DNA of 64,000 nt from positions 1 through 64,000 of the IMG/VR virus record IMGVR_UViG_3300020442_000009, one strand, 5' to 3'. Positions 37,255 through 45,871 of the stretch are shown piece by piece; position 1 is the stretch's first letter; every line of letters starts with the position of its first letter. The DNA comes from a virus. A program made the position numbers and the translations under genes. Below the pieces are notes generated by a model. It made no database searches, was not told the DNA's origin, and saw only the letters and a program-made list of their open reading frames with translations.

Positions 37255-37621
37255 TGGTGGAGGTGGCGGGACTTGAACCCGCGTCCTGATGGTCTTCAAG
37301 CAGACACATCTACAAGTTTAGTTAATTTTTTTTAAAGTTATGACATTAACATCCAACTACCTATTACAATTATTTACAGTTTATTAACAGGTAAACCTTT
37401 TCTGTTTTGCAGATTGATGACCCCTTATCTGTAATATCTGCGTCTTACAGTAAGAGGTAGCAGGACTAAGCTGCTAAAGCAAGCCCACGGCTCTTTTGGA
37501 AACCGAAAGCTTTAAGACGTGACTTATTGCCATGTACAAGTTTGCACTTTTTTATCGAAGCCAAGTGCGTCTCCGACTTGCAGTGTAAGAATCCAACCTC
37601 AGTCGAATCCAGTACACCCCC
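37255..37621 (-). ncRNA. ssrA: Transfer-messenger RNA (tmRNA)
   Basis: Minus strand. 5' GGGGGTG pairs with 3' CACCTCC (one G-U), followed by ACTGGATTCGACTGAGG, the conserved D-loop-like start of tmRNA; the 3' end is GGACGCGGGTTCAAGTCCCG, then CCACCTCC, discriminator A and encoded CCA. Internal reading frame ends CTTGCTTTAGCAGCTTAG, i.e. a tag terminating LALAA. In that frame the upstream residues are basic (KSRLKAFGFQKSRGLALAA); the exact resume codon cannot be set by eye. Two candidate promoters lie upstream. One-piece form, about 367 nt. Confidence 0.93.
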
Positions 37622-37645
37622 ATAAAATTTTAAAGAACTAAATAT

Positions 37646-37674
37646 ATATTACAGCAAAAAAAACAAAAAGTCAA
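37646..37674 (-). promoter_or_regulatory. Candidate tmRNA promoter(s)
   Basis: Minus strand: TTGACT (37674-37669), 17 bp, TAATAT (37651-37646). A TGTAAT box (37653-37648) overlaps the -10. Either could initiate about 20 nt before the mature tmRNA 5' end, which RNase P would then trim. Confidence 0.5.
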
Positions 37675-37681
37675 GAAAAAA

Positions 37682-39013
37682 TTACAAGGGTACACCCCAA
37701 GCTAATATATTTGGCTTCTCTGGTATAAAACTTTTTCCTGAAATAAAAACTCCAGAATCTTCGTCATCTTCAGAGCCTAACTGAGCTGTAAATTTTAAAG
37801 TAACCTGTTTGTTGTCTCCTATTGATGATTGAAAATCTTCATTGGTTAGAGTTGCTTTTCTAATTTCAACTGTCATGTTTTGTTGTTTTTGTACAGCTAC
37901 ATTACAACAATCAACTAAACAGCGACAATCGTGCAGCACAATCCTTATATCAAAAGGATTTTTGCAATATTCAGTCGCAAACCCTCCCTTTTTAAGCTCT
38001 CCAACTATAGCGTCTACCTGAAGTTCTACATTAACTGGAAAGTTTACTGATCGAGTCCACTCTAAGTGGGTTCCAACTCTATGCATCCTTGTGTTGCCTA
38101 GGGGAATGTTTAAAGCAAAGCCTTGTATGCTGCCTGCGCCTCGATCATAACTACTTTGGCCCACTTCTCCATGAGTATCACTAAATCCGCTAACTTGTTC
38201 AGTAACCATAGAGCGATTTTGTAAATCAATTCGGATATCTCCGGGCCTTAAAGCAGTGGTTCCCGGCTTAACATAAATATCTTCCATTCCTGAAACTTGT
38301 TCATAAAGTATACCTTGCTCTGGGTCTGGCAAACTAAATCGCAAGTCTTCTGATCCTAGCTCGCTTAATATACAGTCTTTATTTGGATTAACACTTGGTA
38401 ACGGTAAATTGCATACTCCAGTGTTGTAGGAGCGAATATTAAAACCCTCAAAGGTTGCTCTAGCTCTAGGAAGTTTATCTACTTCGGCAACAAGTGCATA
38501 TTGAGATAAGAAAGCATTACCTATTCCTACAATCCTTTTTGTTTCAGGTTTTATACTTAAATCTGTACCAATTGCATCATGTCCATAGTCTGAGGTTAAT
38601 AGAAAAAAGTTTGCTCCAACCTTTCTATTATAGTCATATATATGGTTCCTTAAGGCTTGATGTGTCCCATCAACATGAAAACCCATTAATTTTTCATTAT
38701 AACCATCTGCAAGTAAGTACTCAAAGTCTAAAGTTATGTCTGGGGTAGTTAGCTGCATAAAGTCTAGCCTTGCTCCTTGGCCATATTGATCTACATTAGT
38801 CCAGTTAATTTTGTAATCAAAATTGACTGATTGTATTCTATGTAGTTGCCTTACTAGATTGCCAGAGCAGCCAGTGGGGGATTCATTTCTTAAGAGGCAA
38901 CCAGAAATGTCATGTGCTGTGTTATTGCCAAAATGGTAGCCTGTAGCATCTAAGCTTGTATATAAAGCTTCAGTTTGGTATATAACCCTAGGTCTGTCAT
39001 AATAATGAGTCAC
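37682..39013 (-). CDS. Probable virion structural protein, GTG start
   Basis: A 443-residue beta-rich protein (MTHYYDRPRVIYQTEALYTS; FDYKINWTNVDQYGQGARLD; later GSIQGFALNIPLGNTRMH), with paired cysteines late (LHDCRCLVDCCNVAV). No known family, but size, composition and a late-type box 7 nt before the GTG start suggest a structural protein, perhaps tail or capsid decoration. It overlaps the Clp ATPase gene by 17 bp. Confidence 0.6.
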   Translation of the reverse strand: MTHYYDRPRVIYQTEALYTSLDATGYHFGNNTAHDISGCLLRNESPTGCSGNLVRQLHRIQSVNFDYKINWTNVDQYGQGARLDFMQLTTPDITLDFEYLLADGYNEKLMGFHVDGTHQALRNHIYDYNRKVGANFFLLTSDYGHDAIGTDLSIKPETKRIVGIGNAFLSQYALVAEVDKLPRARATFEGFNIRSYNTGVCNLPLPSVNPNKDCILSELGSEDLRFSLPDPEQGILYEQVSGMEDIYVKPGTTALRPGDIRIDLQNRSMVTEQVSGFSDTHGEVGQSSYDRGAGSIQGFALNIPLGNTRMHRVGTHLEWTRSVNFPVNVELQVDAIVGELKKGGFATEYCKNPFDIRIVLHDCRCLVDCCNVAVQKQQNMTVEIRKATLTNEDFQSSIGDNKQVTLKFTAQLGSEDDEDSGVFISGKSFIPEKPNILAWGVPL

Positions 39014-41402
39014 ATACTATATTACAGTAAAATTCACCATCTTTAAAGTTTAAAGAAATTTTTTCCGGATTTTTTTCTAAATTAATTAATTTTTTTGCAA
39101 TGCAAGTTTCAATTTTATTTTGCATAATTCTTCTAACTGGTCTTGCTCCCATGTTGTCGGACAGTGTTTGCTTTAAAATTTCCTCTCTAGCTTTTTTAGA
39201 TAAAATACATTTAATATTTTTATTTTTTAATTTTAATTTTACCTTATTAAATTCTAAAGTTATAATAGATTTTATCTGTTCTTTATTTAAGTCATTAAAT
39301 ATTACAATGTCATCTAGTCTATTTATAAGTTCAGGACTAAAGACTTTTTTAGCTTCATCTAAAACTCTTGAGTTTTGATTTGAAGAAGATGGGTTAAAAC
39401 CAACTGAATCTGACTTATCTACAACAAAAGCTCCAACATTACTAGTTAATATAATGACTGAATGCTTGCATGATACTTCTTCTCCAGAATTATCCGTAAT
39501 TCTACCTTCTTCTAATATCTGCAGTAAAGACTGCATAACTGTTGGGTGAGCCTTCTCAATTTCATCAAAAAGTAAAACTGAGTACGGGTTACGTTTTAAT
39601 TTTTCAGTTAAACCTCCTCCTTCTTCATAACCTACATAACCGGGAGATGATCCAATTAATTTAGAGGTTGATACGGATTCTGAAAATTCACTCATGTCAA
39701 AATAAATTAAATTTTTAGATCCTCCAAAATAATTTTTAGCTAAAGATTTTGCAGTAAGAGTTTTCCCTAAGCCAGTTTTACCCAAGAATAAAAAACTTGC
39801 AGTTGGTCTATTTTCATCCTTTAATCCTATTTGATGTCTGCAAAGTGAATCATATATTTTTGATATTACATTCGATTGGCCGATTATTTCTTTAGACATT
39901 AGCAAGTTTATTTTTGAAAGTCTTGAAGAGTTGCTTTCATTTAAAACTTCAATAGGTATTGAAAATCTCTCCGAAATAATTTCTTTAATGTGAATAGGTA
40001 AAACGACTGGTGGGGATTTTAATGATTTTGAACCCCACACCCTCATTTGTTTTTGATATTTTGTAAAAACTGTTTTTTTTGTATCATCGTCAACTTCTGG
40101 ATCTACAATAATTTTCTCCAAAGCTTTTATGGAATTTGGTTTTTTGTAACCTTTTATTTTTAATCTAGCTCCAGCTTGATCAATCAAATCGATTGCTTTA
40201 TCAGGTAAAGCCCTATCCTTAATGTATCTGTTTGACAGGAAAATAGCCTCTTCTAGGGATGATTCGTCATACTTTACACTATGAAAACTACTATAACTTT
40301 CCGCTAAAGTATTTAAAATATTTAAACATTCTTTAGGGCTAGGCTCACTTACCCTGACGATTGCAAATCTTCTTTTGAGAGCAGAGTCTTTTTCTATACT
40401 TTTTTTGTATTCCTTATTTGTTGTTGCTCCTATGCAAGTAATTTCTCCTCTAGCAAGATAAGGTTTTAAAATATTAGCAGCATCTAAAGTACCTTCTGCA
40501 TTTCCAGCACCAATTAGAGTGTGAATTTCATCTATAAATAGAATTATATTTTTATCTTTTTTAATATATTCTATAAAAGATTTTAAACGTTCTTCAAATT
40601 GCCCACGGTATTTAGTTCCAGCAACCATGCTAAACAAATCAAGAGATATGACTTGTTTGTTAATTAAATAATCATTGCTGTCGAAATTGGATATTTTTTT
40701 TGCTAAATGCTCAACAAGGGCTGTTTTGCCAACCCCTGCTTCACCAACAAGCATGACGCTTGATTTTGTTTTTCTACATAGAGCTTCTGATATTTGAGAA
40801 TAATAGCCATCATGACAGGATATATAGTCATATTTTCCAGTCGAAGCAATTTCCGTTAAATTTGTGCTATAAGATTCTATGGATTTTGGATTAGATAAAG
40901 ATGTTGGGGCAGTAAGATCATTATTGTTTGTTGACGACATTGAACTTAAGTCTAAATCTAGATTATCGAAATCTATAATTTTTTCTAAATATTTTTTTAA
41001 ATCTTCAACATCTATATCTATAACCAAAAAGAACTCAGGCACTACTGAATTTTCTGCAACTATTAAACTGTATAATATATGCTCTACTGAAACAAAACTG
41101 TGAGATTTTTCGTTCGATAATTGTAAAGCAAAATCTAAGCAGTTTTTGTATTCTTTAGAAAATTTCATCTCGCTTGGTTCATTTATGGTTGGAGTTGTTC
41201 TAATTGTATCTTCAACTAAATCAACCAAGGCTTGCCAATCTATAGAGTACCTTGAAATAAGAAAAGGTAGGATTAATGAATCACTTTTTAATATTGCAAG
41301 AAATAAATGATCTAATCTAATTCTTGAATGAGAAAATTTTTCAGCTAACTTTTTTGAAGTAGCTATTATCTCTTGTGTTCTTGGAGTAAAATTTGGTATC
41401 AT
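38997..41402 (-). CDS. ClpA/ClpC-type AAA+ unfoldase
   Basis: An 801-residue double-AAA+ protein. N-domain repeats (about 1-145: FTPRTQEIIATSKKLAEKFS; SVEHILYSLIV), D1 Walker A GEAGVGKT (220-227) and Walker B IILFIDEIHT, D2 Walker A GKTGLGKT (541-548) and Walker B VLLFDEIEKAHP. A VGF tripeptide (667-669) sits where ClpC/ClpA carry the ClpP-docking loop, so it may feed host ClpP. No long ClpB-type middle domain. No phage clpP is visible. Confidence 0.9.
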   Translation of the reverse strand: MIPNFTPRTQEIIATSKKLAEKFSHSRIRLDHLFLAILKSDSLILPFLISRYSIDWQALVDLVEDTIRTTPTINEPSEMKFSKEYKNCLDFALQLSNEKSHSFVSVEHILYSLIVAENSVVPEFFLVIDIDVEDLKKYLEKIIDFDNLDLDLSSMSSTNNNDLTAPTSLSNPKSIESYSTNLTEIASTGKYDYISCHDGYYSQISEALCRKTKSSVMLVGEAGVGKTALVEHLAKKISNFDSNDYLINKQVISLDLFSMVAGTKYRGQFEERLKSFIEYIKKDKNIILFIDEIHTLIGAGNAEGTLDAANILKPYLARGEITCIGATTNKEYKKSIEKDSALKRRFAIVRVSEPSPKECLNILNTLAESYSSFHSVKYDESSLEEAIFLSNRYIKDRALPDKAIDLIDQAGARLKIKGYKKPNSIKALEKIIVDPEVDDDTKKTVFTKYQKQMRVWGSKSLKSPPVVLPIHIKEIISERFSIPIEVLNESNSSRLSKINLLMSKEIIGQSNVISKIYDSLCRHQIGLKDENRPTASFLFLGKTGLGKTLTAKSLAKNYFGGSKNLIYFDMSEFSESVSTSKLIGSSPGYVGYEEGGGLTEKLKRNPYSVLLFDEIEKAHPTVMQSLLQILEEGRITDNSGEEVSCKHSVIILTSNVGAFVVDKSDSVGFNPSSSNQNSRVLDEAKKVFSPELINRLDDIVIFNDLNKEQIKSIITLEFNKVKLKLKNKNIKCILSKKAREEILKQTLSDNMGARPVRRIMQNKIETCIAKKLINLEKNPEKISLNFKDGEFYCNIVCDSLL
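39021..39026 (-). promoter_or_regulatory. TGTAAT-type promoter box
   Basis: Minus strand ACTGTAATATAGTATGTG: core 39026-39021, 7 nt to the GTG at 39013, inside the 3' end of the Clp ATPase gene. Confidence 0.55.
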
Positions 41403-41420
41403 ACAGGCTAGATATATAAA

Positions 41421-41426
41421 ATTACA
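41421..41426 (-). promoter_or_regulatory. TGTAAT-type promoter box
   Basis: Minus strand AAAGTGTAATTTTATATATC: core 41426-41421, 18 nt to the ATG at 41402 (Clp ATPase), longer spacing than the standard 7-8 nt. Confidence 0.4.
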
Positions 41427-41428
41427 CT

Positions 41429-43990
41429 TTATTTTATATCAGCTAACTTCATGTAAATCTTTTCATCCATTATATTCATGTCTTCTATAAATATAATGTC
41501 TTCACCTTTTCTTCCAACAACTATAAGTATATTGCCTTTTTCTGGTATTTTTCCACCAGAAGAAATATAATCTGTGCATGAAGCTTTTCTGCGGTTATCG
41601 ACTATAATTGCGGGTATAGTTCCATGTTCATCGGTTAATATAACTTTTATATATTGATTGCCATTTGCACTAGTTCTCCTAATTGAATCTTCTACAGTTC
41701 CAATAAACTTACCCCTTTGATTTAATTCCATTGAGTTAAAATATACAGAATCTCTAATTGCTCCATCTGAATCTGAGAAAACATCTTTTAGTTTTTTTGA
41801 ATAACTATAGCCTAATAAATGCTTTTCAAAAAACCAATTCGCAAAATCTTCGTAGTTTTTATTCTTATCATAAATTAATTTATACTTATCATATTTCTTT
41901 TTAAAAGTGGTAAATCTAGATTCTTTCATCAAAGGTTTATTATCATCCGCCACTAGGTTTTCTGATTTTGCTGCATGAATTGAATTTAATATATCATAAT
42001 TATATTTAGGCCCAAGAGCTATAAAATTTCTTTTTTCTCTATCTGTTAGCAAATTAAAAGCTTGAGCCTCTAGCACTAATCTAGGTCTACTTGAAGAAGA
42101 CTGCTCTTCTAGCGCTCCAGCTTGAATTAAGGCAGAAACAACCCCAATATTTAACCCAGCCTGTTTTGCAGACATAAAAATGTCATACTTTGTTACATTT
42201 TCAGTATCCCTAAATTCTTCTAGAGATTTTAGTGATTTTTCACTGACGCCCTTGATATTATTTAATCCGAATCTGATATTATCTGCATCAATTTTAAAAT
42301 CAAAATCAGATTTTACTAAATTAGGTTGAAGTAATCTTATATTAAAAAAAGCAAGTTCTCTGCTAATTTTTGAAATTTCATCTTGAGGGCTAGGTTCAAA
42401 CTGAGCCATCTTTAGTAAGCTAAGAAAGAATTGATGAGGATATTTAAATTTTAGATATGTAGTCCATGCAGCTAGAGTTGAATATGCAATAGCATGAGAT
42501 TTATTAAAAGAATAGTTTGCACTATCTTCCGCAACTCCCCAAAGTATATCTCCAACTTCTTCTGGTAAATTGTTTGATTCAATTTTTTTAGAAATTTTCT
42601 TTTTCCATTTTGGCATTTCTTTTACTTTTTTCTTGCCAACAATTCTCCTTAACTGTTCCGCTTCATCTAAAGTAAATCCGACCTTTACGGCCATTTTCAT
42701 TAATTGCTCTTGATACAACGGAATGCCCCCAGTATAGTCTAATACATCATCAAAAACTTCATGAGTGCTTTGGAAATTAGAAGTTGCTACATATTCTGCA
42801 TACTTATCTGTAAATTCTAAAGCTCCCGGTCTTGCTATTGCAACTACCGCGCTTAATTGCTCCATATTTTTAGGTTTTATTTTTTTGCAAACTCTAAAAT
42901 TAGTATCAGCTTCTATTTGAAATAAGCCATGAGGATTTTCTAAACTCTGCAAAGGCTTATACAAATCTTTTGAATCTAAATCTATATCATAGACATCAAT
43001 ACCTATACTATTGCAAACATCATATATAACACTTAATGTCCTGAGACCTAATATATCAAATTTTACCATCAACTCTGAAACCCAATGCATGTCATACCCA
43101 GAAACTATATTTCCATCAGCAGTTTTTTGAGTAGGACAAATTTCTGAAATTTTATGGTGAGAAATAGCTATACCTGAAGGATGCACTCCAGTATTTTTAT
43201 TTAAACCTTCTATTTTTTTAGCGATTTTTAAAACTCTAGAATTTTCTTCAGACCACTTTTTAAACCTTTGGCTTTCTTCTATAGAATCTTCTATTGAGGC
43301 AACTTTACCAAATTTTTTAGGGATAAAGCCACTAACATCATTAACTTCTTGCTCAGAATACTCTCCAACAATTTTGCCACACTCTTTTATGCAAAGTTTA
43401 CTAGTAAGAGTATTTAATGTTAAAATGTTTGCAGTTCTTCCGGGATGTTTATCTTCGATATACTGTATTACTTTTTGTCTATGCTCATATGCTATATCAT
43501 TATCTACATCAGCCAGTAAACTTCCATCTAAATAGGTAACTCCATCTACCTTTGTTTTCTTTGCCCGACTTTTTGATACAAACCTTTCAAAAAACAACTC
43601 ATATTTGACAGGATCGACCTTGGTAACTCCAATAAGGTATAAAACAAGGGAACCCGCAGCAGATCCACGACCCGGACCAGTGGGTATATTATTATCATGA
43701 CAATAATTAAGAATATCCCAATTAAGAAGAATGTAATCGATAAACCCAAGATCTTTAAGAATTGAAAGTTCTTCTTTTGTTCTAGCATAGTACTCTGTTT
43801 TGTTTGGTAATTCATCTATTCCTTTCTCTTTTACGCCTTGAAGACACAATTGTCTAAGAAAATTAAAATTATCAACATTAGAGTCAATGTCTAATTTTTT
43901 GTAAAACTTATCATCTATATTGATTTTTGGTAAAAGCACCCCCGGAGGTACATGGTTTTCATATTTTGTAAATTTTTTTAAAAAGCTCAT
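41429..43990 (-). CDS. dnaE: DNA polymerase III alpha subunit lacking the PHP domain
   Basis: An 853-residue C-family polymerase that begins after the PHP region. GPGRGSAAGSLVLYLIG (about 105-121) is the palm entry, DVDNDI (161-166) holds catalytic aspartates, KFDILGLRTLSVI the third-Asp motif, followed by GIPLYQEQLMKMA and the helix-hairpin-helix part. A C-terminal OB domain (FIGTVEDSIRRTSANGNQY, about 765 on) completes it. The missing PHP half is encoded at 45868-46587 and proofreading at 44090-44740. Two copies of a bipartite element lie upstream. Probably the replicative polymerase. Confidence 0.95.
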   Translation of the reverse strand: MSFLKKFTKYENHVPPGVLLPKINIDDKFYKKLDIDSNVDNFNFLRQLCLQGVKEKGIDELPNKTEYYARTKEELSILKDLGFIDYILLNWDILNYCHDNNIPTGPGRGSAAGSLVLYLIGVTKVDPVKYELFFERFVSKSRAKKTKVDGVTYLDGSLLADVDNDIAYEHRQKVIQYIEDKHPGRTANILTLNTLTSKLCIKECGKIVGEYSEQEVNDVSGFIPKKFGKVASIEDSIEESQRFKKWSEENSRVLKIAKKIEGLNKNTGVHPSGIAISHHKISEICPTQKTADGNIVSGYDMHWVSELMVKFDILGLRTLSVIYDVCNSIGIDVYDIDLDSKDLYKPLQSLENPHGLFQIEADTNFRVCKKIKPKNMEQLSAVVAIARPGALEFTDKYAEYVATSNFQSTHEVFDDVLDYTGGIPLYQEQLMKMAVKVGFTLDEAEQLRRIVGKKKVKEMPKWKKKISKKIESNNLPEEVGDILWGVAEDSANYSFNKSHAIAYSTLAAWTTYLKFKYPHQFFLSLLKMAQFEPSPQDEISKISRELAFFNIRLLQPNLVKSDFDFKIDADNIRFGLNNIKGVSEKSLKSLEEFRDTENVTKYDIFMSAKQAGLNIGVVSALIQAGALEEQSSSSRPRLVLEAQAFNLLTDREKRNFIALGPKYNYDILNSIHAAKSENLVADDNKPLMKESRFTTFKKKYDKYKLIYDKNKNYEDFANWFFEKHLLGYSYSKKLKDVFSDSDGAIRDSVYFNSMELNQRGKFIGTVEDSIRRTSANGNQYIKVILTDEHGTIPAIIVDNRRKASCTDYISSGGKIPEKGNILIVVGRKGEDIIFIEDMNIMDEKIYMKLADIK

Positions 43991-44000
43991 TTAATTAATA

Positions 44001-44031
44001 TCGTCCACTGTTAAAAATCTTTTTGTCGAAA
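44001..44031 (-). promoter_or_regulatory. Bipartite repeated element, copy 1
   Basis: TTTCGAC (44031-44025), 14 nt, CAGTGGACGA (44010-44001), ending 11 bp before the dnaE ATG at 43990. Confidence 0.6.
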
Positions 44032-44047
44032 AAAAATTTTGATTATA

Positions 44048-44078
44048 TCGTCCACTGTAAAAATGTTTTTTGTCGAAA
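44048..44078 (-). promoter_or_regulatory. Bipartite repeated element, copy 2
   Basis: TTTCGAC (44078-44072), 14 nt, CAGTGGACGA (44057-44048), followed by TATAAT. It lies 47 bp from copy 1 and in the same orientation, so the two sit on similar faces of the helix. Confidence 0.6.
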
Positions 44079-44089
44079 AAATTTTTTAA

Positions 44090-44740
44090 TCATACATCTA
44101 ATTCCCAAATCATTTTTTTAAAAACTTCATAGTTCTGTTCAATGTCATACATTGCATCATGTAGTCTTGACTCATCAATTTTAATATCATAGTAATGGCA
44201 AAGGTCAATTAATTTTTTCTTAGATTTTTTATCCATCATATTATTTAATTTATATTGCCAGCTATAAAAACTTTCGTCTCTGCAAAATTTTATATCATTT
44301 TTTAGAGCTTTAGCAAGGCAAACTGTGTCTATTGATCTTTTAATGTAAGAATAGTCAGGTTTTTTTCCAAGGCATCTCCTGTAAATTCCATGTATGTAAA
44401 CATCAAACCCCAAAATGTTATGACCAACATTAATATATTCTTCATTGTATAAATACTTTTCAAATAGCTCTAAAGGTTTTTTTGGTTCTACTCCTAGTTT
44501 TTTATATTTTTTTTCAGTCCAGCCTGTCATTTTAGCTGCAGTACTAGACATCTTTAGGTCTTCCCAGTAAAGCCAAAAATCATGCTTCTCTACAATTTTA
44601 CCACTGTCAACAACAATGAAACCTAATTGCCAAGGTTTATTATCAATAGAACCTAAATTTAGGTTGCATGTTTCAAAGTCAAAAAATATATACTTTTGAT
44701 TTCTCTGAAACCTTAGTAAACTATCAATCTTATCAGTCAT
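44090..44740 (-). CDS. DnaQ-like DEDDh 3'-5' exonuclease
   Basis: A 216-residue exonuclease: ExoI YIFFDFETCNL (D-x-E), ExoII GHNILGFDVYIH (Asp), ExoIII RLHDAMYDIEQN (H-x4-D), the full DEDDh set. Probably the proofreading subunit (epsilon-like) of the phage polymerase III, encoded directly upstream of the polymerase gene; they are separated by the repeated regulatory elements. Confidence 0.88.
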   Translation of the reverse strand: MTDKIDSLLRFQRNQKYIFFDFETCNLNLGSIDNKPWQLGFIVVDSGKIVEKHDFWLYWEDLKMSSTAAKMTGWTEKKYKKLGVEPKKPLELFEKYLYNEEYINVGHNILGFDVYIHGIYRRCLGKKPDYSYIKRSIDTVCLAKALKNDIKFCRDESFYSWQYKLNNMMDKKSKKKLIDLCHYYDIKIDESRLHDAMYDIEQNYEVFKKMIWELDV

Positions 44741-44906
44741 CTTTTTTATTAAAAGCTTTTTTAAGATCTTCTAGAAGATTTACTTTAGATCCAGCAGGTA
44801 GCTTTTGGTATTCTTTTTTTAGTCTTTTTAATATCCTCTTATGCTCTGGAACAGAGCCATCATAGCCTATAATTTTTTTAATTTCTTTTAATTTACTTTT
44901 ATTCAT
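44733..44906 (-). CDS. Small basic protein, 57 aa
   Basis: Reads MNKSKLKEIKKIIGYDGSVP onward; helical and lysine-rich, ending KKAFNKKDD. Overlaps the exonuclease start by 8 bp and the GMP reductase end by 4 bp. Position suggests a replication accessory role, but nothing in the sequence shows it. Confidence 0.6.
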   Translation of the reverse strand: MNKSKLKEIKKIIGYDGSVPEHKRILKRLKKEYQKLPAGSKVNLLEDLKKAFNKKDD

Positions 44907-45871
44907 ACTTCTACATATCTTACATCTTTTAATACATCTAGATTCTCTCCCCCACCGTAGGAAATAGAACTTTGTAAATCTTGTTTTATTTCTAAAAGTT
45001 TATTCTCGTAAGTCATTGAATTTGAAGCGATATGATTTAGCTTTCCCTCTACATGATTAGTATGACCCTTATTTTCTGCACTTGCAGAACCAAAATAAGC
45101 TTTATGAGAAACACCATTTATTACTGTTGGAATTGCAGGGCTGTCAGTGCAAGAGGCAAATATACCGCCAGCCATAACAAGATCAGCTCCCGCCACTATC
45201 GCTTTTGCTATATCTCCATTAGATTTTATTCCGCCATCTGCAATAATTGGAATTGGTGATGTGTCACCCTCAACAAAGTCTCCCGAATGTAAACCCGAAC
45301 ACTCTTTGATACAACTAAACATTGGTAAAGTAAAACCCGTCTTATCTTTTGTTGTGCAAGGAGAACCTTGACCTATTCCTACTTTTACTATATCAGCACC
45401 CCAGTCAGATAGGGCTCTTACTGCTTCTGCAGTAGCAACATTTCCAGCAATAATTTTAGTGTTAGGTAAATGATTTTTAATCCAACGAATCATTACCTTC
45501 ATTCGCTTGCAGTAACCGTGAGCAATATCAATAGTTAAGTAATCTACTCGATGTTCTCGTTTGCTAATTTTTTGAATTGCCATTTTATCTTTAGCCTTAA
45601 CTCCAACACTAAATGAAATGTTATTCCAATCTTGCGCATTAGCAATATCTTCTGCTATGTCACGATTAAACCTATGCATTATATAAAAGTAATTGCAATC
45701 GCTCATCCATTTAGCCAAACTCATATCAATAACAGATTTCATATTGGCAGGAATAATTGGTAGCAAAAACTTTTTTCCATATAAATTTATGGAAGTATCA
45801 CAATCAGACCTACTATGAACTTCGCTATAGTTAGGAACAAGGGAAACATCTGAATATTTTAAGTATTTCAT
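44903..45871 (-). CDS. guaC: GMP reductase (GuaC)
   Basis: A 322-residue TIM-barrel protein of the IMPDH/GMP reductase family without CBS domains. KVGIGQGSPCTTKDKTGF carries the catalytic Cys (C172) and Thr; IIADGGIKSNGDIAKAI and VMAGGIFA form the phosphate site; YFGSASAENKGHTNHVEG is the GMP reductase-type flap. Converts GMP to IMP, rebalancing purines. It lies between the PHP gene and the exonuclease gene. Confidence 0.88.
   Translation of the reverse strand: MKYLKYSDVSLVPNYSEVHSRSDCDTSINLYGKKFLLPIIPANMKSVIDMSLAKWMSDCNYFYIMHRFNRDIAEDIANAQDWNNISFSVGVKAKDKMAIQKISKREHRVDYLTIDIAHGYCKRMKVMIRWIKNHLPNTKIIAGNVATAEAVRALSDWGADIVKVGIGQGSPCTTKDKTGFTLPMFSCIKECSGLHSGDFVEGDTSPIPIIADGGIKSNGDIAKAIVAGADLVMAGGIFASCTDSPAIPTVINGVSHKAYFGSASAENKGHTNHVEGKLNHIASNSMTYENKLLEIKQDLQSSISYGGGENLDVLKDVRYVEV

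Noticed and set aside
37502-37560. An alternative tmRNA frame beginning GCAAAC, like the E. coli resume site
   Set aside because: That frame ends GLL at an internal TAG before the ALAA codons. The LALAA frame is favoured because ALAA-type tag ends are strongly conserved, although the resume codon itself is not settled.
33910-37621. Host chromosome fragment or assembly chimera
   Set aside because: Same strand, tight spacing, similar AT content and phage-type promoter boxes at its border argue for phage DNA, though coverage data would be decisive.
43546-43815. A second minus-strand frame of 89 codons inside dnaE
   Set aside because: It lies entirely within the polymerase coding sequence in another frame and encodes a hydrophobic, low-complexity product; no start context.
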